NCBI GenBank assembly: GCA_035638075.1
Contig: DASRAU010000015.1
Location: 62,001-126,000 of the forward strand
DNA length: 64,000 nt
Reading direction: 5' to 3'
Source: DASRAU01 sp035638075
GTDB lineage: Bacteria; Acidobacteriota; Polarisedimenticolia; Gp22-AA2
Numbering within the stretch: the first letter of the stretch is position 1; every line of letters starts with the position of its first letter. Both the position numbers and the translations under genes were made by a program. The notes below the pieces were generated by a model. It saw nothing but the letters and a program-made list of their open reading frames with translations, had not been told where the DNA came from and made no database searches. Positions 16,140 through 26,534 of the stretch are shown one piece after another.

Positions 16140-16525
16140 TGGCGGCCCCGGCGTTCCTCGGACTGCGCACGGTCATCTACAAGGTCGGCGACCTCGCCGC
16201 GGCGAAGGCCTGGTACCGCAAGGCCACCGGCGTCGCCCCGTACTTCGACGAACCGTTCTACGTCGGCTTCAGCATTGGCGGCTTCGAGCTGGGGCTCGAC
16301 CCCGACACCTCGACCGGCAAGCCCGGGCCCGGCGGCTCGCTCGCCTACTGGAAGGTGGCGGACGCCGACGCGGCCCTCGCGCACCTGATCGCCATAGGCG
16401 CCAAGCCGCACGCCGCGGTCCAGGACGTCGGCGGCGGCATCCGCGTTGCGTCGGTCCTCGACCCATTCGGCAACGTCGTCGGCCTCATCGAAAACCCGCA
16501 CGACAAGGTCCCGGTCGGGTCGTGA
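16139..16525 (+). CDS. VOC-family (glyoxalase/bleomycin-resistance fold) protein
   Basis: A 128-residue protein with two beta-alpha-beta-beta-beta modules: RTVIYKVGDLAAAKAWYRKA, then AYWKVADADAALAHLIAIGA and RVASVLDPFGNVVGLIENP. The fold binds metal and small molecules in glyoxalases, dioxygenases and antibiotic-binding proteins. The exact substrate is not predictable. ATG 16139 overlaps the cupin stop, and the end abuts the next gene. Confidence 0.87.
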   Translation: MAAPAFLGLRTVIYKVGDLAAAKAWYRKATGVAPYFDEPFYVGFSIGGFELGLDPDTSTGKPGPGGSLAYWKVADADAALAHLIAIGAKPHAAVQDVGGGIRVASVLDPFGNVVGLIENPHDKVPVGS

Positions 16526-16548
16526 TCCTGTCCAGGAGGATGACGTCG

Positions 16549-17496
16549 ATGGTGCGTTCAGGGATCCCGGCCCTCGTGGTCGGAGTGCTGCTCCTTCTGC
16601 TGACCTCGGCCTCGTGCAGCCGTCCCGCCGGCGCCCCGAGGTTCGACCACGCCCAGGCCGAGACGGAAATCCAGGGGCTGGAACGCGCCTGGGCCGAGGT
16701 CGCGGTGTCCGGCAACCCGTCGGTCATCGAGCGGATCTTCGCCGACGATTTCCTCGGCGTCAGCCCCGACGGGGCGCAGTACACGAAGCAGCAGTTCATC
16801 GACGACACGAAGGCGCATCCGCTCGGCTTCACCTCGAACGAGGTGAACGAGATGAAGGTGCGCTTCGAAGGGAACGTCGCCATCGCCCAGGGGCACGAGA
16901 CGTTCACGCGCAAGGACGGGGTGAAGGGGCGGTTCGTCTGGACCGACGTCCTGGCGCTGCGGAACGGGCAGTGGCAGATCGTCGCGGCCCAGGACGCGAT
17001 GGCGCCGGCGACGGATCAGCCGGCCGCGGCGGCGCTGTTCGGTGACAAGTCGCCGGCGGGCGGGACGCCGGTGGCTGCGGCCGACGTCAAGGCCGGGATC
17101 GACAAGACGCGCAACGCTTATGTCGATGCGTGGAAGACGGCCGACGTGGACCGGATCGCCGGCCTCTACGCGGAGAACGCCGTCGTGATGTACCCGAACC
17201 AGCCGGCGGTCGAGGGACGGGCGGCCATCGTCGCCTACTTCAAGGGGTTCTTCGCCGAGTTCCCGAAGAACGAGTTCCAGCTCACGTCGTCCGAGATCGA
17301 GGTGGTCGGTCCGTGGGCGTTCGACCGCGGGGCCTACCGCTGGAAGGGATTCCCGAAGGCCGGCGGCGAGCCGCTCGAGGACACCGGGAAGTATCTCGTC
17401 GTCCTGCAGCGGCAGCCGGACGGCTCATGGCAGGTCGCGCGCGACTCGGACAACAGCGACCGTCCGCTGGCGCAGAGCGCGCGCGGGACGAAATAG
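16549..17496 (+). CDS. Lipoprotein with two tandem NTF2-like (SnoaL/DUF4440-type) domains
   Basis: About 315 residues. A lipoprotein signal (LLLLLTSASC) is followed by two repeats of the NTF2-like fold. The first (about 30-150) runs from EIQGLERAWAEVAVSGN to GQWQIVAAQD; the second (about 175-300) runs from NAYVDAWKTADVDRIAGLYA to DGSWQVARDSD. Such domains are ketosteroid-isomerase-like and often bind hydrophobic ligands. I favour ATG 16549, which lies 9 nt after AGGAGG (16534-16539). ATG 16540 and a GTG at 16522 overlapping the VOC stop are alternatives. It stays within the lexA-led run. Confidence 0.82.
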   Translation: MVRSGIPALVVGVLLLLLTSASCSRPAGAPRFDHAQAETEIQGLERAWAEVAVSGNPSVIERIFADDFLGVSPDGAQYTKQQFIDDTKAHPLGFTSNEVNEMKVRFEGNVAIAQGHETFTRKDGVKGRFVWTDVLALRNGQWQIVAAQDAMAPATDQPAAAALFGDKSPAGGTPVAAADVKAGIDKTRNAYVDAWKTADVDRIAGLYAENAVVMYPNQPAVEGRAAIVAYFKGFFAEFPKNEFQLTSSEIEVVGPWAFDRGAYRWKGFPKAGGEPLEDTGKYLVVLQRQPDGSWQVARDSDNSDRPLAQSARGTK

Positions 17497-17540
17497 GAAG
17501 AAACCGATGGCACGCGGACACGCCTCAGAGAGGTGACACG

Positions 17541-17807
17541 ATGGAAGGAAACGGATACTGCCAGTCCTGCGGCATGCCGCTGAAGCGCGACGCGCAAGGC
17601 GGCGGCACCAACGCCGACGGCTCGAGGAGCACGCTGTACTGCAGCCACTGCTGGGTCGGCGGCAAGTTCACCATGCCCGACCTCACCGCGGAGCAGATGC
17701 AGATCCGCGTCAAGGAGAAGCTGAAGGAGTACGGCTTCCCAGGTTTTCTCGCCGGCATGTTCACGAGCAAGATCCCGAAGCTCAAACGCTGGAGTGGAGA
17801 GCCGTAG
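17541..17807 (+). CDS. Small zinc-ribbon protein
   Basis: An 88-residue protein with CQSCGMPL near the N terminus and YCSHCW about 28 residues later, a four-cysteine zinc ribbon like that of the Pfam putative zinc ribbon family (Zn_ribbon_2). The C-terminal half is a helix-rich basic segment (LTAEQMQIRVKEKLKEYGFP). Function is unknown; members may bind nucleic acid or proteins. ATG 17541 follows AGAGGTGA. The polymerase genes begin about 40 bp downstream. Confidence 0.82.
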   Translation: MEGNGYCQSCGMPLKRDAQGGGTNADGSRSTLYCSHCWVGGKFTMPDLTAEQMQIRVKEKLKEYGFPGFLAGMFTSKIPKLKRWSGEP

Positions 17808-17847
17808 AGCGGAGTCCCAAGCCTCGGCCTCATGAAGGTTCGCAGTC

Positions 17848-19005
17848 GTGGATCGCAGTGTCCTGTGCATCGACGTGCCCGCGTTTCCGGTGGCGGTGGC
17901 GCGGGTGGTCGAGCCGGGGCTGCGCGGGCGGCCGGTGGTCGTGGCGCCGGAGGGATCGGCGCGGGCTTTGGTCGTGGCCGCGTCGGACGAGGCGCTGCGC
18001 GAAGGGGTGCGGCCGGGGATGCCGGTCGGGGCGGCGGCGCGGCGCTGTCCGGGGCTCGTCCTGCGCGCGCCGGACGAGGCGCTCTACCGCCGCGCCGCGG
18101 CGGCGGTGTACGGGCTGCTCGGCGGCTACACGCCGCTGGTCGAGCCGTCGGCCCTCGGACGCGCCTACCTTGATCTGACCGGCACCGGGCGGCTGTTCGG
18201 CTATGCGCCGGACGCCGCCGCCCGCATCCGCCGCGAGATCGCCGACCGGCTGCGCCTCAAGGCGACGGTGGGCGTCGCCGTCAACAAGCTGGTCAGCCGC
18301 GTCGCGGCGCGCGTCATCCGCCCCGACGGCCTGTACGACGTCTTCCCCGGCTCCGAAGCGGTCTTCCTCGCGCCCCTCCCGGTGCTGCTGCTGCCGGGGG
18401 CGGCGGCGGTGTCGAAGGAGGTCCGCTTCGCGGATCTCGGCATCGCGCGCGTCGGCGATCTCGTCGCGTTGACGCCGGCGCAGGCGCGGCTCGCCTTCGG
18501 GCAGCGCGGCGAAGGACTGCGGCGCCAGGCGCAGGGGCTGGACGAAACGCCGGTGCAGCCGCCGTCGCTGCAGCCGGCGCTGGTCGAGGACGAAACCCTC
18601 GCCGAGCCGACGAACGCCGCCGCCGATCTCGAGCGGATCCTCTTCGCCCTGTGCGAGCGGGTCGGGGAGCGCCTGCGGCGCGCCCGCACGGCGGCGTGCC
18701 GGCTGCGTGTGTCGCTGCGGCACGCCGACGACGTCGTCGCCGAGGACGAGACGGCGCTGCGGTCGCCGGCGGCGGCCGACCTCGTGCTCTTTCTCGCCGC
18801 GGTGCGCCTCTTCGATCGGGCGCGCGCCCGGCGTGTCACCGTGCGCTGGATCGAAGTGCGCTGCCTCGATCTCGTGCGCGGCGAGCGCCAGATGGGACTC
18901 TTCGGCCCCGCCGCCCGCGCCGAGCCGTTGTCGGAGGCGATGGATCGGCTGCGCGGCCGCTTCGGAAAGAAGGCGGTCATCTGGGGACGGCGGTGGGGCG
19001 GGTGA
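17848..19005 (+). CDS. Y-family DNA polymerase homologue lacking catalytic carboxylates (ImuB-like)
   Basis: A 385-residue protein with the palm/fingers layout of DinB/ImuB. The first metal ligand is kept (CIDVPAF, Asp9). In the second motif, where active enzymes have S-x-D-E-A-Y-L-D, the sequence is PSALGRAYLD: Gly104 and Arg105 replace the catalytic Asp-Glu. It should therefore not polymerise and most resembles ImuB, the inactive adaptor that brings DnaE2 to the clamp. A candidate beta-clamp motif QMGLF lies near residue 351, before a C-terminal RGRFGKKAVIWG segment. It is shorter than typical ImuB. GTG start; its stop overlaps the dnaE2 start (GTGA). Confidence 0.82.
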   Translation: MDRSVLCIDVPAFPVAVARVVEPGLRGRPVVVAPEGSARALVVAASDEALREGVRPGMPVGAAARRCPGLVLRAPDEALYRRAAAAVYGLLGGYTPLVEPSALGRAYLDLTGTGRLFGYAPDAAARIRREIADRLRLKATVGVAVNKLVSRVAARVIRPDGLYDVFPGSEAVFLAPLPVLLLPGAAAVSKEVRFADLGIARVGDLVALTPAQARLAFGQRGEGLRRQAQGLDETPVQPPSLQPALVEDETLAEPTNAAADLERILFALCERVGERLRRARTAACRLRVSLRHADDVVAEDETALRSPAAADLVLFLAAVRLFDRARARRVTVRWIEVRCLDLVRGERQMGLFGPAARAEPLSEAMDRLRGRFGKKAVIWGRRWGG

Positions 19006-22000
19006 GCGCCCGGTTCACGCACTTGCAGGTGCACTCGCACTACAGCCTGATGCGCGGCGTGCCGGGGCTCGAGGCGCTGTGCGTGGCGGCGGCCGGCCGC
19101 GGCTTCGACGCGCTGGCGCTGACCGACACCGACGGACTCTATGGGGCGGTCCGCTTCTTCGAGGTGGCGAAGAGCGCCGGGTTGCGGCCGATCCTCGGCG
19201 CCGAGGTCACGACGCCGCTCGCGAGCGCTGCGCCTGGCACCGGCAAGGCGGCGCCGCCGCATCCGAACGGGCCGCGGGCGACGCTTTTGGTCCGCGACGA
19301 CGAGAGCTACGCCAACCTCTGCCGCATCCTGACGCGGCGGCACCTCGACCCGCGCTTCGAGGTCGGCCCGGCGCTGGCGGCGCTCGGGAAGGGGCTCGTC
19401 GTCCTGTCGGGCTCCCTTCCTTTATTAAGGGGACTCCGGGAGGCGCGCGGGCCGCGCGACCTGTTCCTGGCGCTCGGGCCGGTGGGCGCGTCGGCGACCG
19501 GGGCGCGGCGCGGGGGCGTGCTCAAGGCCATCGCCGATGCGCGCCGGCTCGGCATCGAGCCGGTGGCGGTCAACGACGTGCACTTCCTCGACCCCGGCGA
19601 CTACGAGCGGCATCTGCTGCTGCGCGCCATCGACGGGAACACCACGCTCGATCGCGTGCCCCCGGACGACCTCGTTCCGCCGTCCGCCTGGTTCAAGCCG
19701 GCGGACGAAATGGAGCGGCTGGTGCCGCACTGCCCGGAGTCGCTCGAGACGGCGGCCCGCATCGCGGACGAATGCGCCCTCGTCACGCCCCCCTGGGGGA
19801 AGCGCTTCATCCATCCGCGCTTCGCCGATCTCGACGGCGACGTCCCGGCCGACTCGTACGCGCTGCTCGTGGCGCGCTGCGACGAGGGAGCGCGCCGCCG
19901 CTACGGCTCCATCCCGAAGGCGGTGCGCGCCCGGCTCGACTACGAGCTGGCGATCGTGCGCGACAAGGGGTACGCCGACTATTTCCTCGTCGTGCAGGAG
20001 ATCGTCAGGCGCTCGCCGCGCACGTGCGGGCGCGGGTCGGCGGCCGCCTCCATCATTTCCTATTGCCTCGGCATCACGCACGTCGAGCCGATCCGGCACG
20101 ACCTGTACTTCGAGCGCTTCTTGAACCGCGGGCGGGTCGACCCGCCCGACATCGACGTCGATTTCTGCTGGGACGAGCGCGACGACGTCATCGACTGGGT
20201 CTTCAAGGCGTTCGGGGCCGACAAGGTCGCGATGATCACCAACCACGTCACCTTCCGCGCCCGCGCCGCGGTACGCGAGATCGCCAAGGTGCACGGCCTG
20301 CCGGACGGCGAGATCAAGCGGGTCACCGACCGGCTGGCGCACGACTGGAGCCACGAGAGTGCCCTCGAGGCCGCAACGCACCATCCGCTCTTCGGCGGCG
20401 ACGACATGCAGGCGAAAAGCGGCGGGCTCCTCGGCCGGCCGCCGTGGCCGGCCATCCTGCAGGCCGCCGCCGCGATCGACGGCGCGCCGCGGCACCTGTC
20501 GGTCCACTGCGGCGGAGTCGTCATCGCACCCGAAGGCGTCGATGCGTACGTCCCGGTCGAGATGTCCACCAAGGGCGTGCGCGTCATCCAGTGGGAGAAG
20601 GACCAGGCGGAAGACGCCGGGCTCGTGAAGATCGACCTGCTCGGCAACCGGTCCCTCTCGGTCATCCGCGACGCCTGCGCGACGCTGGCCGCGGACGGCG
20701 GGCCGGTCATTCCCTACGACGAGTTCGATCCGATCGACGACGCCAGGACGCAGGCGATCCTGCGCGACGGCGACACCATGGGGGTGTTCTACGTCGAGTC
20801 GCCGTCGATGCGGCAGCTGCAGCAGAAAACCCGGCGCGGCGACTTCGAGCACCTGGTCATCCACTCGTCGATCATCCGGCCGGCGGCGAACGGCTACATC
20901 CGCGAGTACGTGCGCCGGCTGCGCGGCGGCGCGTTCGAGCCGCTGCATCCCATCCTGGGCGAGGTGATGCGCGACACCTACGGCATCATGGTCTACCAGG
21001 AGGACGTCGCCCGCGTCGCCATCCGCATGGCCGGCTTCACCGACGCCGAGGCGGACGGGCTGCGCAAGGTCATCTCGAAGAAGTGGGCCGAGAAGCAGGT
21101 GGCCGACTTCCGCCGCCGCTTCACCGAAGGAGCGGTCGCGCGCGGCATCGACCCCGGCATCGTCGAGCAGGTCTGGCGGATGATCCTGTCGTTCTCCGGC
21201 TACTCGTTCTGCAAGCCGCACTCGGCGTCGTACGCGCTGGTGTCGTTCAAGTCGGCGTGGCTCAAGGCGCACCACCCGGCCGAGTTCATGGCCGCGGTGC
21301 TGAAGAACGAGGGCGGCTACTACTCGCCGTTCGCCTACGTGTCCGAGTGCCGCCGGATGGGCATCGAAGTCCGTCCGCCCGACGTCAACGCCAGCGGCAA
21401 GTCATGGACCGGCCGCAGCGGCTGGATCCGCATCGGGCTGGGCCAGATCGCCGGCCTGAAGGAGAAGGCGGTCGACGCGCTCCTCACCGAGCGGGAGAAG
21501 CGCGGGCCGTTCACCGGCTTCGACGAGCTCCTGCGCCGCCTCCCGCTCGACCCGGCCGATCTGAGGCGCCTGGTACGGGCGGGCGCCGTCGATCCGCTGG
21601 CGGGCGTCCCGGGCGGGCCGCTCGCGGCGCGCACGCGGCTCCATTGGCGGCTGCGGGCGTGGGAGGCGCGCGGTGCTCTGCGCAAGCCGGGGAAGACGCC
21701 CGAGCTGTTCGCTCCCGAGCCGGTGTCGCTGCCGGCCGTGAAGGGACCGGCGCCCGAGGACGCGGCGGCGAACGCCGGGCGGCTGCTGCGCGACGAGGAG
21801 GAGGCGGTCGGCTACCTCATCAGCCGGCATCCGCTGACGCTCTACCGCGAGGCGCTGCTGGCCTTGCATCGCTCGGGCGTGCAGCCGGTGCGCGGCTCCG
21901 ACATGGCCCGGCACGTCGGCGAGCGGGTGGCGATGGTGGGCTGGCTCGTCACCGGCAAGATCGTGACGACGAAGGACGACGAGCCGATGGAGTTCGTCTC

Positions 22001-22182
22001 CTTCGAGGACACGACGGCGATCTACGAGACGGTCTTCTTCCCGCGCGCCTACGAGCGCTTCTGCCGCATGCTGACGACGGCGCGCCCGTACGTCCTGCGC
22101 GGCAGGATCGAGGAGGAGTTCGGCGTTGCGACGCTGCGGGTCGAGGAGGTCGAGTTCCTCCGCCGGGAAGCCCGCCCCCGCG

Positions 22183-23496
<1,314 letters not shown>

Positions 23497-23526
23497 TCCG
23501 TCTCGTTTCCGTGCGCGCGCCGTGTT

Positions 23527-23555
23527 CGCCTTGCGCCGCAAGGCGGCGGATTATA
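23527..23555 (-). promoter_or_regulatory. htrA -10 element and adjoining perfect inverted repeat
   Basis: On the minus strand TATAAT (23555-23550) would start transcription near 23543. A perfect 8-bp inverted repeat, CGCCTTGC (23527-23534), GCC loop, GCAAGGCG (23538-23545), lies immediately downstream at the expected 5' end of the htrA transcript. It could be an operator or a 5' mRNA hairpin. No convincing -35 box is present. Confidence 0.45.
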
Positions 23556-23628
23556 CCTTTGCGTGCGCCCTGCGACCGCCCGTGCCGGCGACCTGTGCGG
23601 CCGCCCGGCACGAGGGTCGTCTTCGACC

Positions 23629-24321
23629 ATGCTTCAGAGCTTTCTCACCGACGTCGGACCGCTCCTCGGGGATTACATCCCCAAAGCCCTCCTCGCGATC
23701 GTCTGCGGCGGGCTCATCGGCGTCGAGCGGGAGATCAAGCAGAAGCCGGCCGGGTTCCGCACCAACATCCTGATCTGCGTCGGCTCGGCCCTGTTCATGT
23801 GGCTGTCGGTGCACCTGGTCGCCGATCTGACCGGCCTGCGCGGCGACCCGGGGCGCATCGCGGCGCAGGTGGTGGCCGGGGTCGGCTTCCTGGGCGCCGG
23901 GACCATCCTCCACTCGCGCGGGCACATCACCGGCCTGACCTCGGCCGCGATGATCTGGGTGGTCTCGGCGATCGGCATGGCGATCGGCGCCGGCCAGGCG
24001 GCGGTGGCGATGTTCACCACCGGCATCATCCTGCTGGTGCAGGTCGGTCTCGGTTTCGTGGAGGGCCGCCTCTTCGGACGCTGCCGCATGCGCGACTGCG
24101 AGATCGCCTTCGACGACGACCGCGGCCTGACGCGCAAGGAGATCGAGAAGACCATCCGCGCCACGGGGCAGGCGCAGCTCCTCGAGGCGACGGGTCTGAG
24201 GCGCGCCGGCGACCATCACATCCTGACCCTGCAGTGCTGCGCCGTTCACCCGCAGCACAAGAAGTTCATCGGCGAGCTGTGGAAGCTCGAGGGCGTCCGC
24301 GAGGTCAAGCTCTCCGCCTGA
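23629..24321 (+). CDS. MgtC/SapB-family membrane protein
   Basis: A 230-residue protein. About five hydrophobic segments in the first 150 residues carry the family signature GGLIGVEREIKQKPAGFRTN and GVGFLGAGTILHSRG. A soluble C-terminal domain (about 150-230) resembles the ACT-like tail of long MgtC proteins. MgtC proteins support growth at low magnesium and modulate membrane ATPase activity in pathogens; in free-living bacteria the role is unclear. It is divergent from htrA, and the start is ATG 23629. Confidence 0.9.
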   Translation: MLQSFLTDVGPLLGDYIPKALLAIVCGGLIGVEREIKQKPAGFRTNILICVGSALFMWLSVHLVADLTGLRGDPGRIAAQVVAGVGFLGAGTILHSRGHITGLTSAAMIWVVSAIGMAIGAGQAAVAMFTTGIILLVQVGLGFVEGRLFGRCRMRDCEIAFDDDRGLTRKEIEKTIRATGQAQLLEATGLRRAGDHHILTLQCCAVHPQHKKFIGELWKLEGVREVKLSA

Positions 24322-24340
24322 GCGCCGCGGCGCCGCCCGC

Positions 24341-25549
24341 TCAGTAGGTCGCGTCCACGCTCATCCCGCCGGGGATTTCGACGCCGAGAGCCAGCGCGGT
24401 CGTGCCGTTCACCGTCAGCACGGCCTCGGTCGGTCGCGCCGCCGCCGGGCCGGAGGTCTCGCCCGCGAGGACCTTGCCGGCGCGCAGCGACAGCTCCCGG
24501 CCGATGGTCTCGAACGTCGGGCCGTAGGAGAAGAGCGCCCCGCGGCGCACCCAGCCGGCGTCCGGTGCGACCAGCGCGACGCGCTGCTGCAGCGCCCAGT
24601 GGGTGATGTCGTCGAGCGCCTTCGGGCTCAGGCTCAGCGGGTCGAAGGGGACCACCAGCACGTCGAGCTTGCCGGCGAGGGGCCGCAGCGACGCCTCCAT
24701 CCTGTCCGCCTCGTAGCAGGGCCGCGTGACCACGTCGAAGTCCTCCTGACGGGCCGCCTTGCGCAGGTCGCGGGCCACGAGGCTGGAGGCGCGGGCGTCG
24801 AACAGGATCCCGAGACGCTGCGCGTGCGGCAGGAAGTCGCGCACCCGCCGCATCAGGTCCGCCGGCGCGGGGTTGGTCGTGACGAACGAGATGTTGGCCG
24901 CCTCGATGTCGTGCTGGCGCGGGTCGCCGAGCAGGCTGAGGATGGCCGGCGTGTCGTGAACCTCGCGGCGCACCAGGTGCGCCGTCAGGAGCCCCGAGCC
25001 CAGGACGAGGTTGGGGCGCTCCGCTTCGATCCGCCGCACCAGCTCTTCCGGATCCTCCACCGTGTCGAGATCGAAGGTGCGCGCCGGCGCGTCGAGCCCC
25101 TGCAGGAGGCCGCGCAACAGGTCGTCGAACGGATACGGATCACGACTGAGGAGGACGACGACGTCCCGCTCTCCCGGGCGCTTCAGGCGGACGTCGAAGC
25201 GCTTGGTTCGTCCCGAGGCGAGGACGAGGCCGTCGTAGGCGACCGGGCGATACCCGTTCGCATCGACCCGCAGCGTGTACTGCTGGTCGGTCCGCTGCGC
25301 CGGGATGCGCCAGGCTCCGTCCTCGCCGGTGCGCGCCGCCGACTGTCCGCCCCCGTGCGCGATGAGCACGACCAGCGCGTCGGCGATCGGCTGGCCCCGG
25401 GCGTCCTCGACGAGCCCGCTCAACGCGCCGATCCCGGCCGCCTGGACCGGCGACGGTGGGAGGAGCGCGGCGACGGCGACCGCCGCGAGGACGAACGCGG
25501 CGCGAAGCGCCCCGGTCCTTCGGGCCGGACGCGGAGGTCGTGCGGGCAT
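24341..25549 (-). CDS. Exported ABC-type substrate-binding protein with N-terminal carboxypeptidase-regulatory-like domain
   Basis: A 402-residue protein with a signal peptide (hydrophobic 14-34, cleavage near VQAA). The first domain (about 38-120) matches the carboxypeptidase regulatory-like beta-sandwich: LSGLVEDARGQPIADALVVL and YTLRVDANGYRPVAYDGLVL. The second (about 125-400) resembles the PF04392 periplasmic binding proteins of TrpX type: VLLSRDPYPFDDLLRGL, TPAILSLLGDP, RLGILFDARAS, then the tail VNGTTALALGVEIP typical of that family. No permease or ATPase gene is adjacent. The ligand is unknown. The ATG lies at 25549; the region upstream is shared with purC. Confidence 0.8.
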   Translation of the reverse strand: MPARPPRPARRTGALRAAFVLAAVAVAALLPPSPVQAAGIGALSGLVEDARGQPIADALVVLIAHGGGQSAARTGEDGAWRIPAQRTDQQYTLRVDANGYRPVAYDGLVLASGRTKRFDVRLKRPGERDVVVLLSRDPYPFDDLLRGLLQGLDAPARTFDLDTVEDPEELVRRIEAERPNLVLGSGLLTAHLVRREVHDTPAILSLLGDPRQHDIEAANISFVTTNPAPADLMRRVRDFLPHAQRLGILFDARASSLVARDLRKAARQEDFDVVTRPCYEADRMEASLRPLAGKLDVLVVPFDPLSLSPKALDDITHWALQQRVALVAPDAGWVRRGALFSYGPTFETIGRELSLRAGKVLAGETSGPAAARPTEAVLTVNGTTALALGVEIPGGMSVDATY

Positions 25550-25554
25550 GAGTC

Positions 25555-25574
25555 TGCAAGGGTAACACCTTGCA
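25555..25574. promoter_or_regulatory. Perfect palindrome between divergent genes, candidate operator
   Basis: TGCAAGG (25555-25561) and CCTTGCA (25568-25574) form a perfect 7-bp dyad with a 6-bp GTAACA spacer. It lies six bases upstream of the binding-protein start codon and overlaps the TTGCAT -35-like hexamer facing purC, so a bound regulator could affect both genes. Confidence 0.4.
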
Positions 25575-25598
25575 TCGGGTGGCGCGGCATGGCAGGAT
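25570..25598 (+). promoter_or_regulatory. Possible purC promoter
   Basis: TTGCAT (25570-25575) and CAGGAT (25593-25598) are 17 bp apart, upstream of the purC ATG at 25629. The -10 is imperfect, so support is moderate. Confidence 0.35.
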
Positions 25599-25628
25599 GC
25601 GGCCTCTTCCAGGGCGAGGTCCACGACG

Positions 25629-26519
25629 ATGACGCAGCCGGTGATGCGCACCGAGTTCTCCGATCTGAAGCTCCTGAGCCGCGGCAAGGTCCGCGACGTT
25701 TACGATCTAGGCGATTCGCTCCTGATCGTTTCGACCGACCGGATCTCCGCTTTCGATCACATCCTGCCGAACGGCATCCCGGACAAGGGGAAGGTCCTCA
25801 ACCAGATCTCGCTGTTCTGGTTCGACCAGACGCGCGAGATCACCCGGAATCACCTGCGCGAGCGGGACGCGGCGCGATTTCCCGAGAAGCTCAAGGCGCA
25901 CACGGCGGTGCTAAAGGGCCGCTCGGTCGTCGCCGAGCGGCTCGACATGCTGCCGGTCGAATGCGTCGTGCGCGGCTACCTGTCGGGCTCCGGCTACAAG
26001 GAGTACAGGAAGACCGGCGCCGTCTGCGGCATCAAGCTGCCCCCCGGGCTCCAGGATTCCGACCGGCTGCCCGAGCCGATCTTCACGCCGTCGACCAAGG
26101 CCACGACCGGGCACGACGAGAACATCTCCTTCGCCCAGGTCGTCGATCTCATCGGGAAGCAGACGGCGGAGGCGGTGCGCGACCTGAGCCTGGCGGTCTA
26201 CAACCACGCCTGCAGGCACGCGGAGAGCCGCGGCATCATCATTGCCGACACCAAGTTCGAGTTCGGGCGCGATGCGCGCGGGCTGGTGCTCGGGGACGAA
26301 GTGCTCACCCCCGACTCATCGCGCTTCTGGCCGGCCGACACCTACAAGCCGGGCGGCGCGCAGGCGTCGCTCGACAAGCAGTTCGTGCGCGACTACCTCG
26401 AGTCGGTCAAGTGGGACAAAAACCCGCCGGCGCCGCAGCTCCCCGACGACATCGTCCAGGGGACGGCGCAGCGTTACCGCGAGATCTACCGCCGCCTCAC
26501 CGACCGCAACCTGGAATAG
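25629..26519 (+). CDS. purC: Phosphoribosylaminoimidazole-succinocarboxamide (SAICAR) synthase
   Basis: Joins aspartate to CAIR using ATP, step eight of inosinate synthesis. The 296-residue protein shows the conserved nucleotide-binding start LLSRGKVRDVYDLGDSLL, STDRISAFDHILPNGIPDKG, the VECVVRGYLSGSGYKEY block and DTKFEFG. It is somewhat longer than the E. coli enzyme and resembles the eukaryotic/long bacterial type. No other pur gene is adjacent; the guaB gene lies about 5 kb downstream. ATG 25629. Its end is 15 bp from the convergent nagZ end. Confidence 0.96.
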   Translation: MTQPVMRTEFSDLKLLSRGKVRDVYDLGDSLLIVSTDRISAFDHILPNGIPDKGKVLNQISLFWFDQTREITRNHLRERDAARFPEKLKAHTAVLKGRSVVAERLDMLPVECVVRGYLSGSGYKEYRKTGAVCGIKLPPGLQDSDRLPEPIFTPSTKATTGHDENISFAQVVDLIGKQTAEAVRDLSLAVYNHACRHAESRGIIIADTKFEFGRDARGLVLGDEVLTPDSSRFWPADTYKPGGAQASLDKQFVRDYLESVKWDKNPPAPQLPDDIVQGTAQRYREIYRRLTDRNLE

Positions 26520-26534
26520 CCGGGCCGCGCGCTC

